From assembly GCA_934307335.1 (NCBI GenBank), contig CAKRCL010000015.1, positions 1 to 29,747 on the forward strand: 29,747 bases of DNA, read 5' to 3'. A program made the translations under genes and the position numbers. The stretch is from an uncultured Dorea sp. (lineage in GTDB: Bacteria > Bacillota > Clostridia > Lachnospirales > Lachnospiraceae). Numbering within the stretch: position 1 is the stretch's first letter; each line of letters starts with the position of its first letter. Shown in pieces: positions 23,154 to 29,747 of this stretch. The notes under the pieces were generated by a model. It ran no database searches. It was not told where the DNA came from and saw only the letters and a list, made by a program, of their open reading frames with translations.

Positions 23154-24122
23154 TCATTTTACTATATCTGCTCCACCCTTCTGAAACTGCGTAAACGCCT
23201 CCAAATCCGGCGTTCCGTCCAGGTCATACGGTGTTACCTGATAAACGTAGTAATTGAGCCAGTTCGTATATAAATTATTTGCCTGAGCTCTCCAGGTAAG
23301 AAGCGGACGATTATCCGGATTATCATCCGGATAATAATTCTTCGGAATATCTATCGGAAGACCCTTTCCCAAATCTCTTTTGTATTCCTGATCCAATGTC
23401 ATGCGGTCATACTCTGGATGACCCATAACAAAAATCTGACGTCCATCTTTCGCCATAGAAAGAAATGCTCCTGCTTCATCTGATTCTGCCAGAATTGTAA
23501 TCCTGTCATCCGCACGGAGTTTCTCAATCGGCACATCCGTATGTCTGGAATGCGGTGCAAAAAAGACATCATCAAATCCACGGACAAGCGGTATCTTACG
23601 ATTCAAAACACGGTGCTCAAATACTCCAAACAACTTATGATCGAGCTGCTCTTTTTCAATACCATAATGATAATAAAGCCCTGCCTGAGCTCCCCAGCAC
23701 AAGTGAATCGTAGACATAACATGTGTCTTTGTCCACTCCATAATCTCCTTTAATTCTTCCCAATAGTCAACTTCTTCAAACGGCATCTGTTCTACTGGCG
23801 CTCCGGTAATAATAAATCCATCGAATTTTTGATTTTTTATATCTGCAAATCTTTCATAAAATTTATTCAGATGACTCGATGAAGTATTCTTAGATTCATG
23901 ACTGGATACGGCCACAAATGTAACATCAATCTGAAGCGGTGTATTGGACAAAGATCTTAAAATCTGCAACTCTGTCTCTTCCTTTAAAGGCATCAAATTC
24001 AGCAGACCGATTTTAATCAGTCGAATGTCCTGATGCGTAGCACGATGTTCATCCATCACAAATATATTTTCCCTTTCCAGTATCTCTTTTACCGGAAGAT
24101 CATTCTGTACACGAATTGGCAT
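23154..24122 (-). CDS. metA: Homoserine O-acyltransferase MetA, probably acetyl-CoA specific
   Basis: MetA activates homoserine by O-acylation, the first committed step of methionine synthesis. This 322-residue protein starts MPIRVQNDLPVKEILEREN and has the nucleophile Cys142 in HLCWGAQAGLYY, with His and Glu in FGVFEHR and MGHPEYDR. Position 111, in ITGAPVE, is Glu; in characterised family members Glu here goes with acetyl-CoA and Gly with succinyl-CoA, so it is probably an acetyltransferase despite the usual succinyltransferase label. It follows the AI-2E transporter gene by 14 bases. No SAM riboswitch is seen upstream. Confidence 0.95.
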   Translation of the reverse strand: MPIRVQNDLPVKEILERENIFVMDEHRATHQDIRLIKIGLLNLMPLKEETELQILRSLSNTPLQIDVTFVAVSSHESKNTSSSHLNKFYERFADIKNQKFDGFIITGAPVEQMPFEEVDYWEELKEIMEWTKTHVMSTIHLCWGAQAGLYYHYGIEKEQLDHKLFGVFEHRVLNRKIPLVRGFDDVFFAPHSRHTDVPIEKLRADDRITILAESDEAGAFLSMAKDGRQIFVMGHPEYDRMTLDQEYKRDLGKGLPIDIPKNYYPDDNPDNRPLLTWRAQANNLYTNWLNYYVYQVTPYDLDGTPDLEAFTQFQKGGADIVK

Positions 24123-24136
24123 ATTTTTCCCCTCTT

Positions 24137-25483
24137 TTACTTGTTATTTTCCTTCTCTGTCTGTTCTTCGGAATGAATATAAGCCCCTTCAGAGTCTACA
24201 TAACTCCGCTCATCATAATACTCTGATTTGACTGGTAATTTCTTTTTCTTTAATTTATTCTCCAAAATCATATCTACAATATAATAAATCACTGCAAATG
24301 TCGGAACTCCCATGACCATACCGACGAATCCGAACAATCCACCGCCAAGCAAAATAGATGTCACAACCCAGAATGCTGACAGTCCCGTGGAATTTCCGAG
24401 AATCTTTGGTCCCAATATATTTCCATCAAACTGTTGTAATATAAGAATGAATATTACGAAATATACTCCTTTCATCGGATCTTCCAATGCAATCAGTATT
24501 GTACTTGGAATTGCCCCTATATATGGTCCGAAAAATGGAATGACATTTGTCACACCTACGATTACACTAATCAACATCGTATATGGCATTTTTAATATAG
24601 TCAAACCAATAAAACACAGTATTCCGATGATCAATGAATCCAAAATCTTGCCAATAACAAAGCCTCCAAAAATCGCGTTGCTCTTAGTCGTGATATGTAA
24701 GACCATGTTGGCACGATCTGCACGCAGTAATGCATAAACTGCCTTTTTACACTGACGAGCAAAAATTTCTTTGCTATAAAGTATATAAACAGATACAATG
24801 ATACCGATCAGCATGTTAAAAATCTCACTAATGACATTAAAAATACCCACTGTTAAGTTAGACATCAGGCTATTTACCTGAGTCATGAGATCTGTACGAA
24901 GCCAGTTCGTCAGCATTGTCGTTCCTTCTTCCAATGCATTTTTTAATATCGCGACTGTCGTAGTATCTTCCAATTCAATAGAATTAATCTTTTCCAATGC
25001 ATCATTAACCTGTTTCGGCAATGTCATTACCATATTACGGATACTTCCATAAAGCTCCGGTATCAACATATTCAATAACACAACTATTAATACGATCAAT
25101 ATAATCAGCGATACAAATATCCCGACACTTCTGGATATCTTTTCTGCATTCTCTGGTTTTTTCATCCGTTCTTGAAGTTTCGGAATGAGATATGCATCCA
25201 CTCTTTTTACAATTGGATTTAAAAGATAGGCAATTACACAACCGTATAATACTGGTTTTAACACATCCAGTATTTTAAATATCACATCTGATATATGACC
25301 CAGCCTAAGTAATGCAAAATAAAAAAGAATACATGCCGCAACAATTACAAATACTGTCATTCCCCGGTTGATCTGCTGGCGTATTCTGGATGGTCTGCGC
25401 ACACCAATCTGTGGTGCTTCTTCATAATAAGCCTTTTCTCGTTCTTTTTTTCTTTCTTGGTTTTTAATCTCTATATTGCCCAT
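24137..25483 (-). CDS. AI-2E family transporter
   Basis: This 448-residue membrane protein of the AI-2E (UPF0118) family has about eight membrane segments. A pair follows the charged N-terminus (GMTVFVIVAACILFYFALL and VLYGCVIAYLLNP), and family motifs appear as GFVIGKILDSLIIGILC, VTNVIPFFGPYIGAIPS and LQQFDGNILGPKILG. The N- and C-termini are cytosolic and highly charged. Some members export autoinducer-2 or exchange ions, but most are uncharacterised, so its link to luxS in this window is not implied. It has a strong promoter and is followed by metA after 14 bases. Confidence 0.9.
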   Translation of the reverse strand: MGNIEIKNQERKKEREKAYYEEAPQIGVRRPSRIRQQINRGMTVFVIVAACILFYFALLRLGHISDVIFKILDVLKPVLYGCVIAYLLNPIVKRVDAYLIPKLQERMKKPENAEKISRSVGIFVSLIILIVLIVVLLNMLIPELYGSIRNMVMTLPKQVNDALEKINSIELEDTTTVAILKNALEEGTTMLTNWLRTDLMTQVNSLMSNLTVGIFNVISEIFNMLIGIIVSVYILYSKEIFARQCKKAVYALLRADRANMVLHITTKSNAIFGGFVIGKILDSLIIGILCFIGLTILKMPYTMLISVIVGVTNVIPFFGPYIGAIPSTILIALEDPMKGVYFVIFILILQQFDGNILGPKILGNSTGLSAFWVVTSILLGGGLFGFVGMVMGVPTFAVIYYIVDMILENKLKKKKLPVKSEYYDERSYVDSEGAYIHSEEQTEKENNK

Positions 25484-25514
25484 TTATTTTTCTTCTTTCC
25501 TAAGATGTATAATT

Positions 25515-25543
25515 ATTATACCCTCAGAAATATACCCAGTCAA
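25515..25543 (-). promoter_or_regulatory. Promoter of the AI-2E/metA unit
   Basis: Minus strand: TTGACT (25538-25543), 17-base spacer, consensus TATAAT (25515-25520), about 30 bases before the start codon. Confidence 0.75.
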
Positions 25544-25595
25544 CTGCCAACATTGAAAGAAAATCGAAGATTTTTGTCCAATTATTTCCATAGAA

Positions 25596-25617
25596 AAAGA
25601 GAGGTCGCCCTCTCTTT
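25596..25617 (-). terminator. Terminator after the DUF1540 gene
   Basis: AAAGAGAGG pairs perfectly with CCTCTCTTT around four bases; on the minus strand TTCT follows. It lies about 20 bases after the stop codon. Confidence 0.8.
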
Positions 25618-25635
25618 CTTATCATTTTATTATTT

Positions 25636-25959
25636 TTAATGACAACCGCAACAAAATGTCGCACACTCCGTCTGCTGGCAGCAGCGGGCATCTCCGCCTT
25701 CCATACTGATCTTGCCGGCATGACAATGACACTGTTCATTATACATACATTCTGTTGCCTTACAGTCAATCTCACTCTTCGGTGATGCTTCTTTCATCGT
25801 GTTACTATAACTGTTGCTATCTTTTCTTTCTTCGAAACTGTCACAACAAGTATCTTCTGACTTTCTTGCAGAATTTCCCGCCACCTTAATACTATCAAGA
25901 CAACAATAATAATTCTGATTATGCAGACACGTCTGCACTGTACATCTTAATTCTGGCAT
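25636..25959 (-). CDS. Cys-rich protein with two DUF1540 domains
   Basis: This 107-residue protein has two copies of the DUF1540 Cys motif. The first (about residues 2-42) has C-x4-C then CC twice (LRCTVQTCLHN, YYCC, DTCCDSF). The second (about 64-102) has IDCKATECMYN, CHCHAG and DARCCQQTECATF. Regular Cys spacing suggests metal binding or disulfide-linked packing. The domain is common in clostridia and its function is not established. The linker is Ser/Lys/Glu-rich. It has a strong GGAGG site and is monocistronic with its own terminator. Confidence 0.9.
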   Translation of the reverse strand: MPELRCTVQTCLHNQNYYCCLDSIKVAGNSARKSEDTCCDSFEERKDSNSYSNTMKEASPKSEIDCKATECMYNEQCHCHAGKISMEGGDARCCQQTECATFCCGCH

Positions 25960-26050
25960 AATGCTACCTCCTTTTCTTCGAACATAGCTTATTATGCCCG
26001 TACATTCAAAATTTATACTACTATTTATCTGTTATTTTCTCCAAAAGAAA

Positions 26051-26071
26051 GAAGCGGCATAAAACCGCTCC
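26051..26071 (-). terminator. Terminator after thrS
   Basis: On the minus strand GGAGCGG pairs with CCGCTTC (one G-T) around TTTTATG, followed by TTTCTTTTGG. It lies 12 bases after the thrS stop codon. Confidence 0.8.
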
Positions 26072-26083
26072 TTTCAAATATTT

Positions 26084-28012
26084 TTATTTTTCTTCTTTTA
26101 CAACTTCACGTTTTACTCTGTCTGCAATTTCTTTCTGGATATCTGTAATAAATGTATCCAAAGCTTTCTGTCCTTCGTCTCCTGCGAAACGACTTCTTAC
26201 AGAAACGAGATTTGCCTCCTGCTCTTTCTCACCTACAACGAGCATGTATGGAATCTTCTGCATCTGAGCCTCACGGATCTTGTATCCGATTTTCTCTGCT
26301 CTGGAGTCAATCTCAACACGAACACCTGCTGCATTTAATCCATCAAATACCTTCTGCGCATAATCCATATATTTGTCAGAGATTGGAAGTACTTTCACCT
26401 GTACCGGAGCTAACCATGTTGGGAATGCTCCTGCAAAATGCTCGATCAGAATTCCGATGAATCGTTCGATAGAACCAAATGCTACACGATGGATCATGAT
26501 CGGACGATGTTTCTCTCCGTCAGCTCCTGTATACTCAAGTTCAAATCTCTGTGGCAACTGCATGTCTAACTGGATAGTTCCACACTGCCATGTTCTTCCG
26601 ATTGAATCTGTCAGATGGAAGTCAATCTTTGGTCCGTAGAATGCTCCATCTCCTTCATTCACTACATAGTCAAGTCCAAGGTCATTAAGCGCTCCGCGAA
26701 GTCCTTCTGTTGCAAGTTCCCAATCTTCATCACTTCCCATACTGTCCTCCGGACGTGTAGAAAGTTCTACATGATATTTAAATCCAAACAGACTATAAAC
26801 CTCATCAATAAGCGCTACAACACCTTTAATCTCATCACGAATCTGCTCTGGCATCATGAAGATATGTGCATCATCCTGTGTAAAACAGCGTACACGCATT
26901 AATCCATGTAACTGGCCGGATTTCTCATGACGATGTACAAGTCCAAGCTCTCCGACACGAAGTGGGAGATCTTTGTAAGAACGTGGTTCAGCTTTATATA
27001 CAAGCATTCCACCTGGACAGTTCATTGGTTTAATAGCAAAATCCTCTCCGTCAATCTGTGTTGTATACATATTTTCTTTATAGTGATCCCAATGTCCGGA
27101 TGTTTCCCAAAGGTGTCTGCTTAATATGATTGGGGTAGATACTTCTACATATCCTGCTTTTTTGTGAAGCTCTCTCCAGTAATCAAGCAATGTATTTTTT
27201 AATACCATTCCTTTTGGAAGGAAGAACGGGAATCCCGGTCCCTCTTCACACATCATGAAAAGTCCCAGCTCTTTTCCGAGTTTTCTGTGATCACGTTTTT
27301 TAGCCTCTTCTAACATTGTCAGATATTCATCCAACTGTGCTTTTTTCGGATAAGAAATACCATAGATTCTTGTAAGCATCTTATTCTTTTCATTTCCTCT
27401 CCAATATGCACCTGCAAGACTTGTAAGTTTAATTGCTTTTACTGGTTTTGTAGTCATCAGATGAGGACCTGCACATAAGTCAACAAATTCTCCCTGCTGA
27501 TAGAAGCTGATTTCTTCATCTTCCGGAAGATCTTCGATCAACTCTACTTTGTATGGTTCCTCTTTTTCTTTAAAGTACGCAATAGCTTCATCTCTTGGCT
27601 TTGTAAATCTTGTAATTTCAAGATCTTCTTTTACAATCTTCTTCATCTCTTTTTCAATTTTTTCAAGATCTTCTGCTGTAAATGGAGTCTCACGATCCAA
27701 GTCATAGTAGAATCCATTTTCGATAGATGGTCCAATTGCAAGCTTTGTCTCAGGATAAAGTCTCTTGACTGCCTGAGCCAGAATATGAGATGTAGTATGG
27801 AAAAATGCTCCTTTTCCCTCTTCATTGTCAAATGTTAAAATCTCTACTTCGCTGTCTTCATCTACAACTGTACGCAGGTCAACCAATTCCCCGTTCACTC
27901 TTGCGGATGTTGCTACTCTTGCAAGTCCTTCGCTAAGATCCTTTGCAATGTCAATAACTGACATGCTGTGTTCATACTCTTTTACAGAGCCATCTTTTAA
28001 TGTGATCTTCAT
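26084..28012 (-). CDS. thrS: Threonine--tRNA ligase
   Basis: ThrRS charges tRNA-Thr with threonine in the cytosol. The 642-residue protein has the TGS domain (about 1-60), the editing domain with HTTSHILAQAVKRLYP, the class II catalytic core with motif 2 MRVRCFTQDDAHIF, the zinc Cys in KPMNCPGGMLVYK and motif 3 FGSIERFIGILIEHF, and the anticodon domain (APVQVKVLPIS onward). It starts one base after the stop of the thioesterase gene, with its GAGAGG site inside that gene, so translation is coupled. A T-box with Thr specifier lies 1.6 kb upstream at the head of the apparent operon. Confidence 0.98.
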   Translation of the reverse strand: MKITLKDGSVKEYEHSMSVIDIAKDLSEGLARVATSARVNGELVDLRTVVDEDSEVEILTFDNEEGKGAFFHTTSHILAQAVKRLYPETKLAIGPSIENGFYYDLDRETPFTAEDLEKIEKEMKKIVKEDLEITRFTKPRDEAIAYFKEKEEPYKVELIEDLPEDEEISFYQQGEFVDLCAGPHLMTTKPVKAIKLTSLAGAYWRGNEKNKMLTRIYGISYPKKAQLDEYLTMLEEAKKRDHRKLGKELGLFMMCEEGPGFPFFLPKGMVLKNTLLDYWRELHKKAGYVEVSTPIILSRHLWETSGHWDHYKENMYTTQIDGEDFAIKPMNCPGGMLVYKAEPRSYKDLPLRVGELGLVHRHEKSGQLHGLMRVRCFTQDDAHIFMMPEQIRDEIKGVVALIDEVYSLFGFKYHVELSTRPEDSMGSDEDWELATEGLRGALNDLGLDYVVNEGDGAFYGPKIDFHLTDSIGRTWQCGTIQLDMQLPQRFELEYTGADGEKHRPIMIHRVAFGSIERFIGILIEHFAGAFPTWLAPVQVKVLPISDKYMDYAQKVFDGLNAAGVRVEIDSRAEKIGYKIREAQMQKIPYMLVVGEKEQEANLVSVRSRFAGDEGQKALDTFITDIQKEIADRVKREVVKEEK

Positions 28013-28013
28013 G

Positions 28014-28493
28014 TTATTTATCCTCTCTCTTCTTTATTAATGATTTCTTTTTTTCTTTATATAACTTTACCCCATTCTCAAATGCTTCATTGAGTTCCGG
28101 GAAAGATTTTCGAAGTACCAGCGGTCTTCCGGTCTTATCTATAAAACAATGCTTACTTGTCCCACGACAATGTACCATTCCGGTTCTATCATCTTTTACC
28201 TCATAACCAACTGTTAATTTAATGCCATTATATTCTGTAATAAATGCGTCAATACTGACTGTATCTCCATAATAGACCATTCTCAGATAATCTGCTTCTA
28301 CAGAAAGAATCGGACTGATGATTCCCTGTTTTTCCAAATCCGAAAAACCTACTCCCATATAATCTAAAAGATCATTTCTGGCCTCTTCAAACCAGCGGAT
28401 ATAATTGGAATGATGTACGATTCCCATCTGATCTGTCTCATAATTCTGTACTTTGTGAATATATTTATTCCAGTTATTTTTCTGTTCACTCAT
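28014..28493 (-). CDS. Acyl-CoA thioesterase, 4HBT/YbgC type
   Basis: This 159-residue hotdog protein has the catalytic motif YETDQMGIVHHSNYIRWFEE, where the Asp is the YbgC/4-hydroxybenzoyl-CoA thioesterase nucleophile or base. It should cleave acyl-CoA thioesters. The C-terminal 40 residues are a basic helix (LYKEKKKSLIKKREDK). It lies 27 bases after the aldo/keto reductase gene and ends one base before thrS, so the three genes look like one transcript. Why a thioesterase precedes thrS is not clear. The substrate is unknown. Confidence 0.9.
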   Translation of the reverse strand: MSEQKNNWNKYIHKVQNYETDQMGIVHHSNYIRWFEEARNDLLDYMGVGFSDLEKQGIISPILSVEADYLRMVYYGDTVSIDAFITEYNGIKLTVGYEVKDDRTGMVHCRGTSKHCFIDKTGRPLVLRKSFPELNEAFENGVKLYKEKKKSLIKKREDK

Positions 28494-28520
28494 CTTAATG
28501 TTTCTTATTGCTTTCCTGTT

Positions 28521-29372
28521 TTATTTTACTCTTGGAAAATCCGGATGTTCTCCCGACCAGCCCGCCGGCTGCATAGAATCGATCCGATACATATCCTCCT
28601 TTTCAATCTCAAAATCAAACACCTGGTAATTTTCCGTCATACGCTCCTTTGTTGAAGCTTTTGGAAGCGGGATAATCTGCCGCTGAATTGCATATCGAAG
28701 ACAAATCTGTGCCGCTGATTTTTTATATTTTTCTGCCAACTCCATTAACAATGGATGCTGCAGTACTCTCTGTCTTCCAAGTGGTGACCATGCCTGTACA
28801 TAAATGCCCTTTTCCTGACAATATCGAACGGTTGCTTCCTGTGTGAATCCCGGATGGAATTCAATCTGATCTACCATCGGTATAATCTCACAATTCTGAA
28901 TCAGATTTTCCAAATGATGTGGGAGAAAATTGCTGACTCCAATTGCCTTCACTTTACCTTCTCTATATAATTCCTCCAGACCTTTCCAAGTCTGAACATC
29001 TAATTCTTTCCATTCTTTATACCCTGGTTCAGGAAGTGGCCAATGAATCAGATAAAGATCTAAATAATCAGTTCCAAGTTTTTCTAATGATTCTGCAAAT
29101 GCTTTTTTCACTTCCTCATATCCCATCTGTGTCTTCCAGGCCTTTGATGTCAGAAAAAAATCTTCTCTTGCGATTCCGGATTCTTTGATCGCTTTTCCTA
29201 ACGCCTCTTCCGTCTCATAAAATGATGCTGTATCAAAATATCTATATCCTGCTTCTATCGCAGTTTTTATAATCAGCTCATTATTTCCCTCTGCTGCCTT
29301 GTAAGTTCCATATCCCATACATGGAATTTTTACACCACCTGGCAATTCATAACAATCTTTCATTGATTCCAT
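28521..29372 (-). CDS. Aldo/keto reductase
   Basis: This 283-residue NADPH-dependent oxidoreductase with a TIM-barrel fold reduces carbonyls to alcohols. The catalytic tetrad is complete: Asp47 in RYFDTASFYETEE, Tyr52, Lys77 in LTSKAWK and His110 in YLIHWP. The cofactor region QIEFHPGF and the C-terminal PLPKAST are typical of the 2,5-diketo-gluconate reductase-like branch. The start follows AAGGTGA; an ATG three codons later is possible. It is the first gene after the Thr T-box terminator and probably heads a three-gene unit ending in thrS. The natural substrate is unknown. Confidence 0.94.
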   Translation of the reverse strand: MESMKDCYELPGGVKIPCMGYGTYKAAEGNNELIIKTAIEAGYRYFDTASFYETEEALGKAIKESGIAREDFFLTSKAWKTQMGYEEVKKAFAESLEKLGTDYLDLYLIHWPLPEPGYKEWKELDVQTWKGLEELYREGKVKAIGVSNFLPHHLENLIQNCEIIPMVDQIEFHPGFTQEATVRYCQEKGIYVQAWSPLGRQRVLQHPLLMELAEKYKKSAAQICLRYAIQRQIIPLPKASTKERMTENYQVFDFEIEKEDMYRIDSMQPAGWSGEHPDFPRVK

Positions 29373-29437
29373 AAGTTCACCTTCCTGACTGAATAATAAT
29401 GTTTTTGTAAGAAATGAATTTTCCTATGAAAGAACAA

Positions 29438-29523
29438 AGAATGTGCCTCGGCACATTCTCGCGCTGAGCGCGGTCGCTTGCGACATAATTCTTATTCGCG
29501 CGAGTGCGCATCCTGCCGGAGGC
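29438..29523. repeat. Tandem array of five GC-rich hairpins
   Basis: Three hairpins abut exactly: AGAATGTGCC/GGCACATTCT (29438-29459), CGCGC/GCGCG (29460-29472) and GTCGC/GCGAC (29473-29484). Two more follow: GCGC/GCGC (29498-29509) and an imperfect stem TCC/GGA with flanking GC (29508-29523). The block is far richer in GC than its surroundings. It is flanked by inverted TTTCCTAT (29421-29427 region) and ATAGGAAA (29534-29541), like short terminal inverted repeats. It has no reading frame and is probably a dispersed intergenic repeat element. Confidence 0.7.
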
Positions 29524-29528
29524 TTTTT

Positions 29529-29559
29529 GTATAATAGGAAATGCAATTTCCTATTATAC
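29529..29559. repeat. Perfect palindrome just past the T-box terminator
   Basis: GTATAATAGGAAAT (29529-29542) pairs perfectly with ATTTCCTATTATAC (29546-29559) around GCA. Its core is the same ATAGGAAAT-N3-ATTTCCTAT found at 9821-9841. It sits six bases from the T-box terminator stem. Confidence 0.8.
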
Positions 29560-29565
29560 AAAAAA

Positions 29566-29593
29566 TCCCTTACAGCATATATGCTGTAAGGGA
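29566..29593 (-). terminator. T-box terminator (Thr leader)
   Basis: A perfect 28-base palindrome, TCCCTTACAGCATA followed by its reverse complement, gives a stem of about 12 bp; on the minus strand TTTTTTG follows. It is the switchable terminator of the leader. Confidence 0.9.
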
Positions 29594-29747
29594 CGAGTTC
29601 ACTTTTCTCGCGGTTCCACCCTGCTTGATCTGACTAATATATAACAATCAGACCCTCTTCGTTGCTGACTATAACGGAGTCACCGGACTGCTTTACAGCC
29701 ACTCAGAGGTAGTCTTCAGAAGGTTCTGTCGATAAGAAGCTCTCAGC
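29566..29747 (-). ncRNA. T-box leader with specifier ACT (threonine), cut by the window edge
   Basis: On the minus strand the core AGGGTGGAACCGCG (29609-29622) is the canonical T-box sequence, and the terminator follows. At the right edge stem I appears as GAGAGC, then GAAGACTACCTCTGAG. Aligned like the known glyQS specifier loop (GAA, specifier, A, then CUUUGAG-like bases), the specifier is ACT at 29711-29713, a threonine codon. The 5' part is outside the window. Uncharged tRNA-Thr should switch on the downstream transcript that ends in thrS. Confidence 0.88.

Noticed and set aside
24312..24737. Plus-strand 141-codon open frame inside the AI-2E transporter gene
   Set aside because: Composition is the reverse complement of membrane segments and the minus-strand gene has clear family motifs.
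24137..25483. AI-2E transporter plus luxS as a local quorum-sensing system
   Set aside because: The genes are 15 kb apart, not co-transcribed, and most members of this transporter family are not shown to move autoinducer-2.
24123..25600. SAM riboswitch before metA or its upstream gene
   Set aside because: The 14-base gap before metA is too short and the 30-base leader of the transporter gene shows no S-box structure.

Overview
The window looks like chromosomal backbone of a low-GC, spore-forming Lachnospiraceae bacterium (Clostridia; Dorea, Mediterraneibacter or Blautia relatives would fit). The supporting evidence is the gene content (GerA-family germination protein, Spo0A-type DNA-binding protein, DUF1540 protein, T-box leaders), strong AGGAGG-type ribosome binding sites and AT-rich spacers. 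The species call is an inference from gene content. No tRNA, rRNA, phage or transposase gene was found.

Layout. Bases 1-3150: an intracellular-type subtilisin (-), divergent from a J-domain protein, a Gly/Cys-rich repeat protein and a small hypothetical pair. 3200-9740: an acyl-CoA thioesterase divergent from an atypical TruA paralogue, an ABC-F ATPase, a patatin-like lipase, a convergent spacer holding two inverted copies of a long hairpin element, a histidine phosphatase, luxS, and an isochorismatase-fold hydrolase. 9850-13640: the infC-rpmI-rplT operon with its attenuated leader and an ATT start for infC, a DegV protein, and an orphan GerA-family protein behind a sigma-G-like promoter. 13700-17440: a tryptophan-type ABC transporter (binding lipoprotein, permease, ATPase) followed by dut, all behind a T-box whose specifier reads TGG (Trp). 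17448-21360: a Na/Pi cotransporter coupled to polyphosphate kinase, with phosphate-box-like repeats upstream. 21380-23120: a stand-alone Spo0A C-terminal domain protein, a YefM/YoeB-type toxin-antitoxin pair, and decayed gene fragments. 23154-25960: metA with an AI-2E family transporter, and a twin DUF1540 protein. 26050-29747: an aldo/keto reductase, a hotdog thioesterase and thrS in tight series, apparently behind a T-box with specifier ACT (Thr) that runs off the right edge.

How the genes work together. Three leaders sense translation state: two T-boxes (Trp, Thr) and the infC/L20-type leader. The phosphate genes form one unit of uptake plus storage. LuxS and MetA both belong to methyl-cycle/methionine metabolism but are far apart and not co-transcribed. 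The less ordinary items are the paired hairpin element at 7336-7900, the TruA paralogue with Glu in place of the catalytic Asp, the tandem hairpin array between the Thr T-box and its operon, the receiver-less Spo0A domain protein, and the Gly/Cys-rich protein. I did not find clear evidence of a complete new defence or mobile system.
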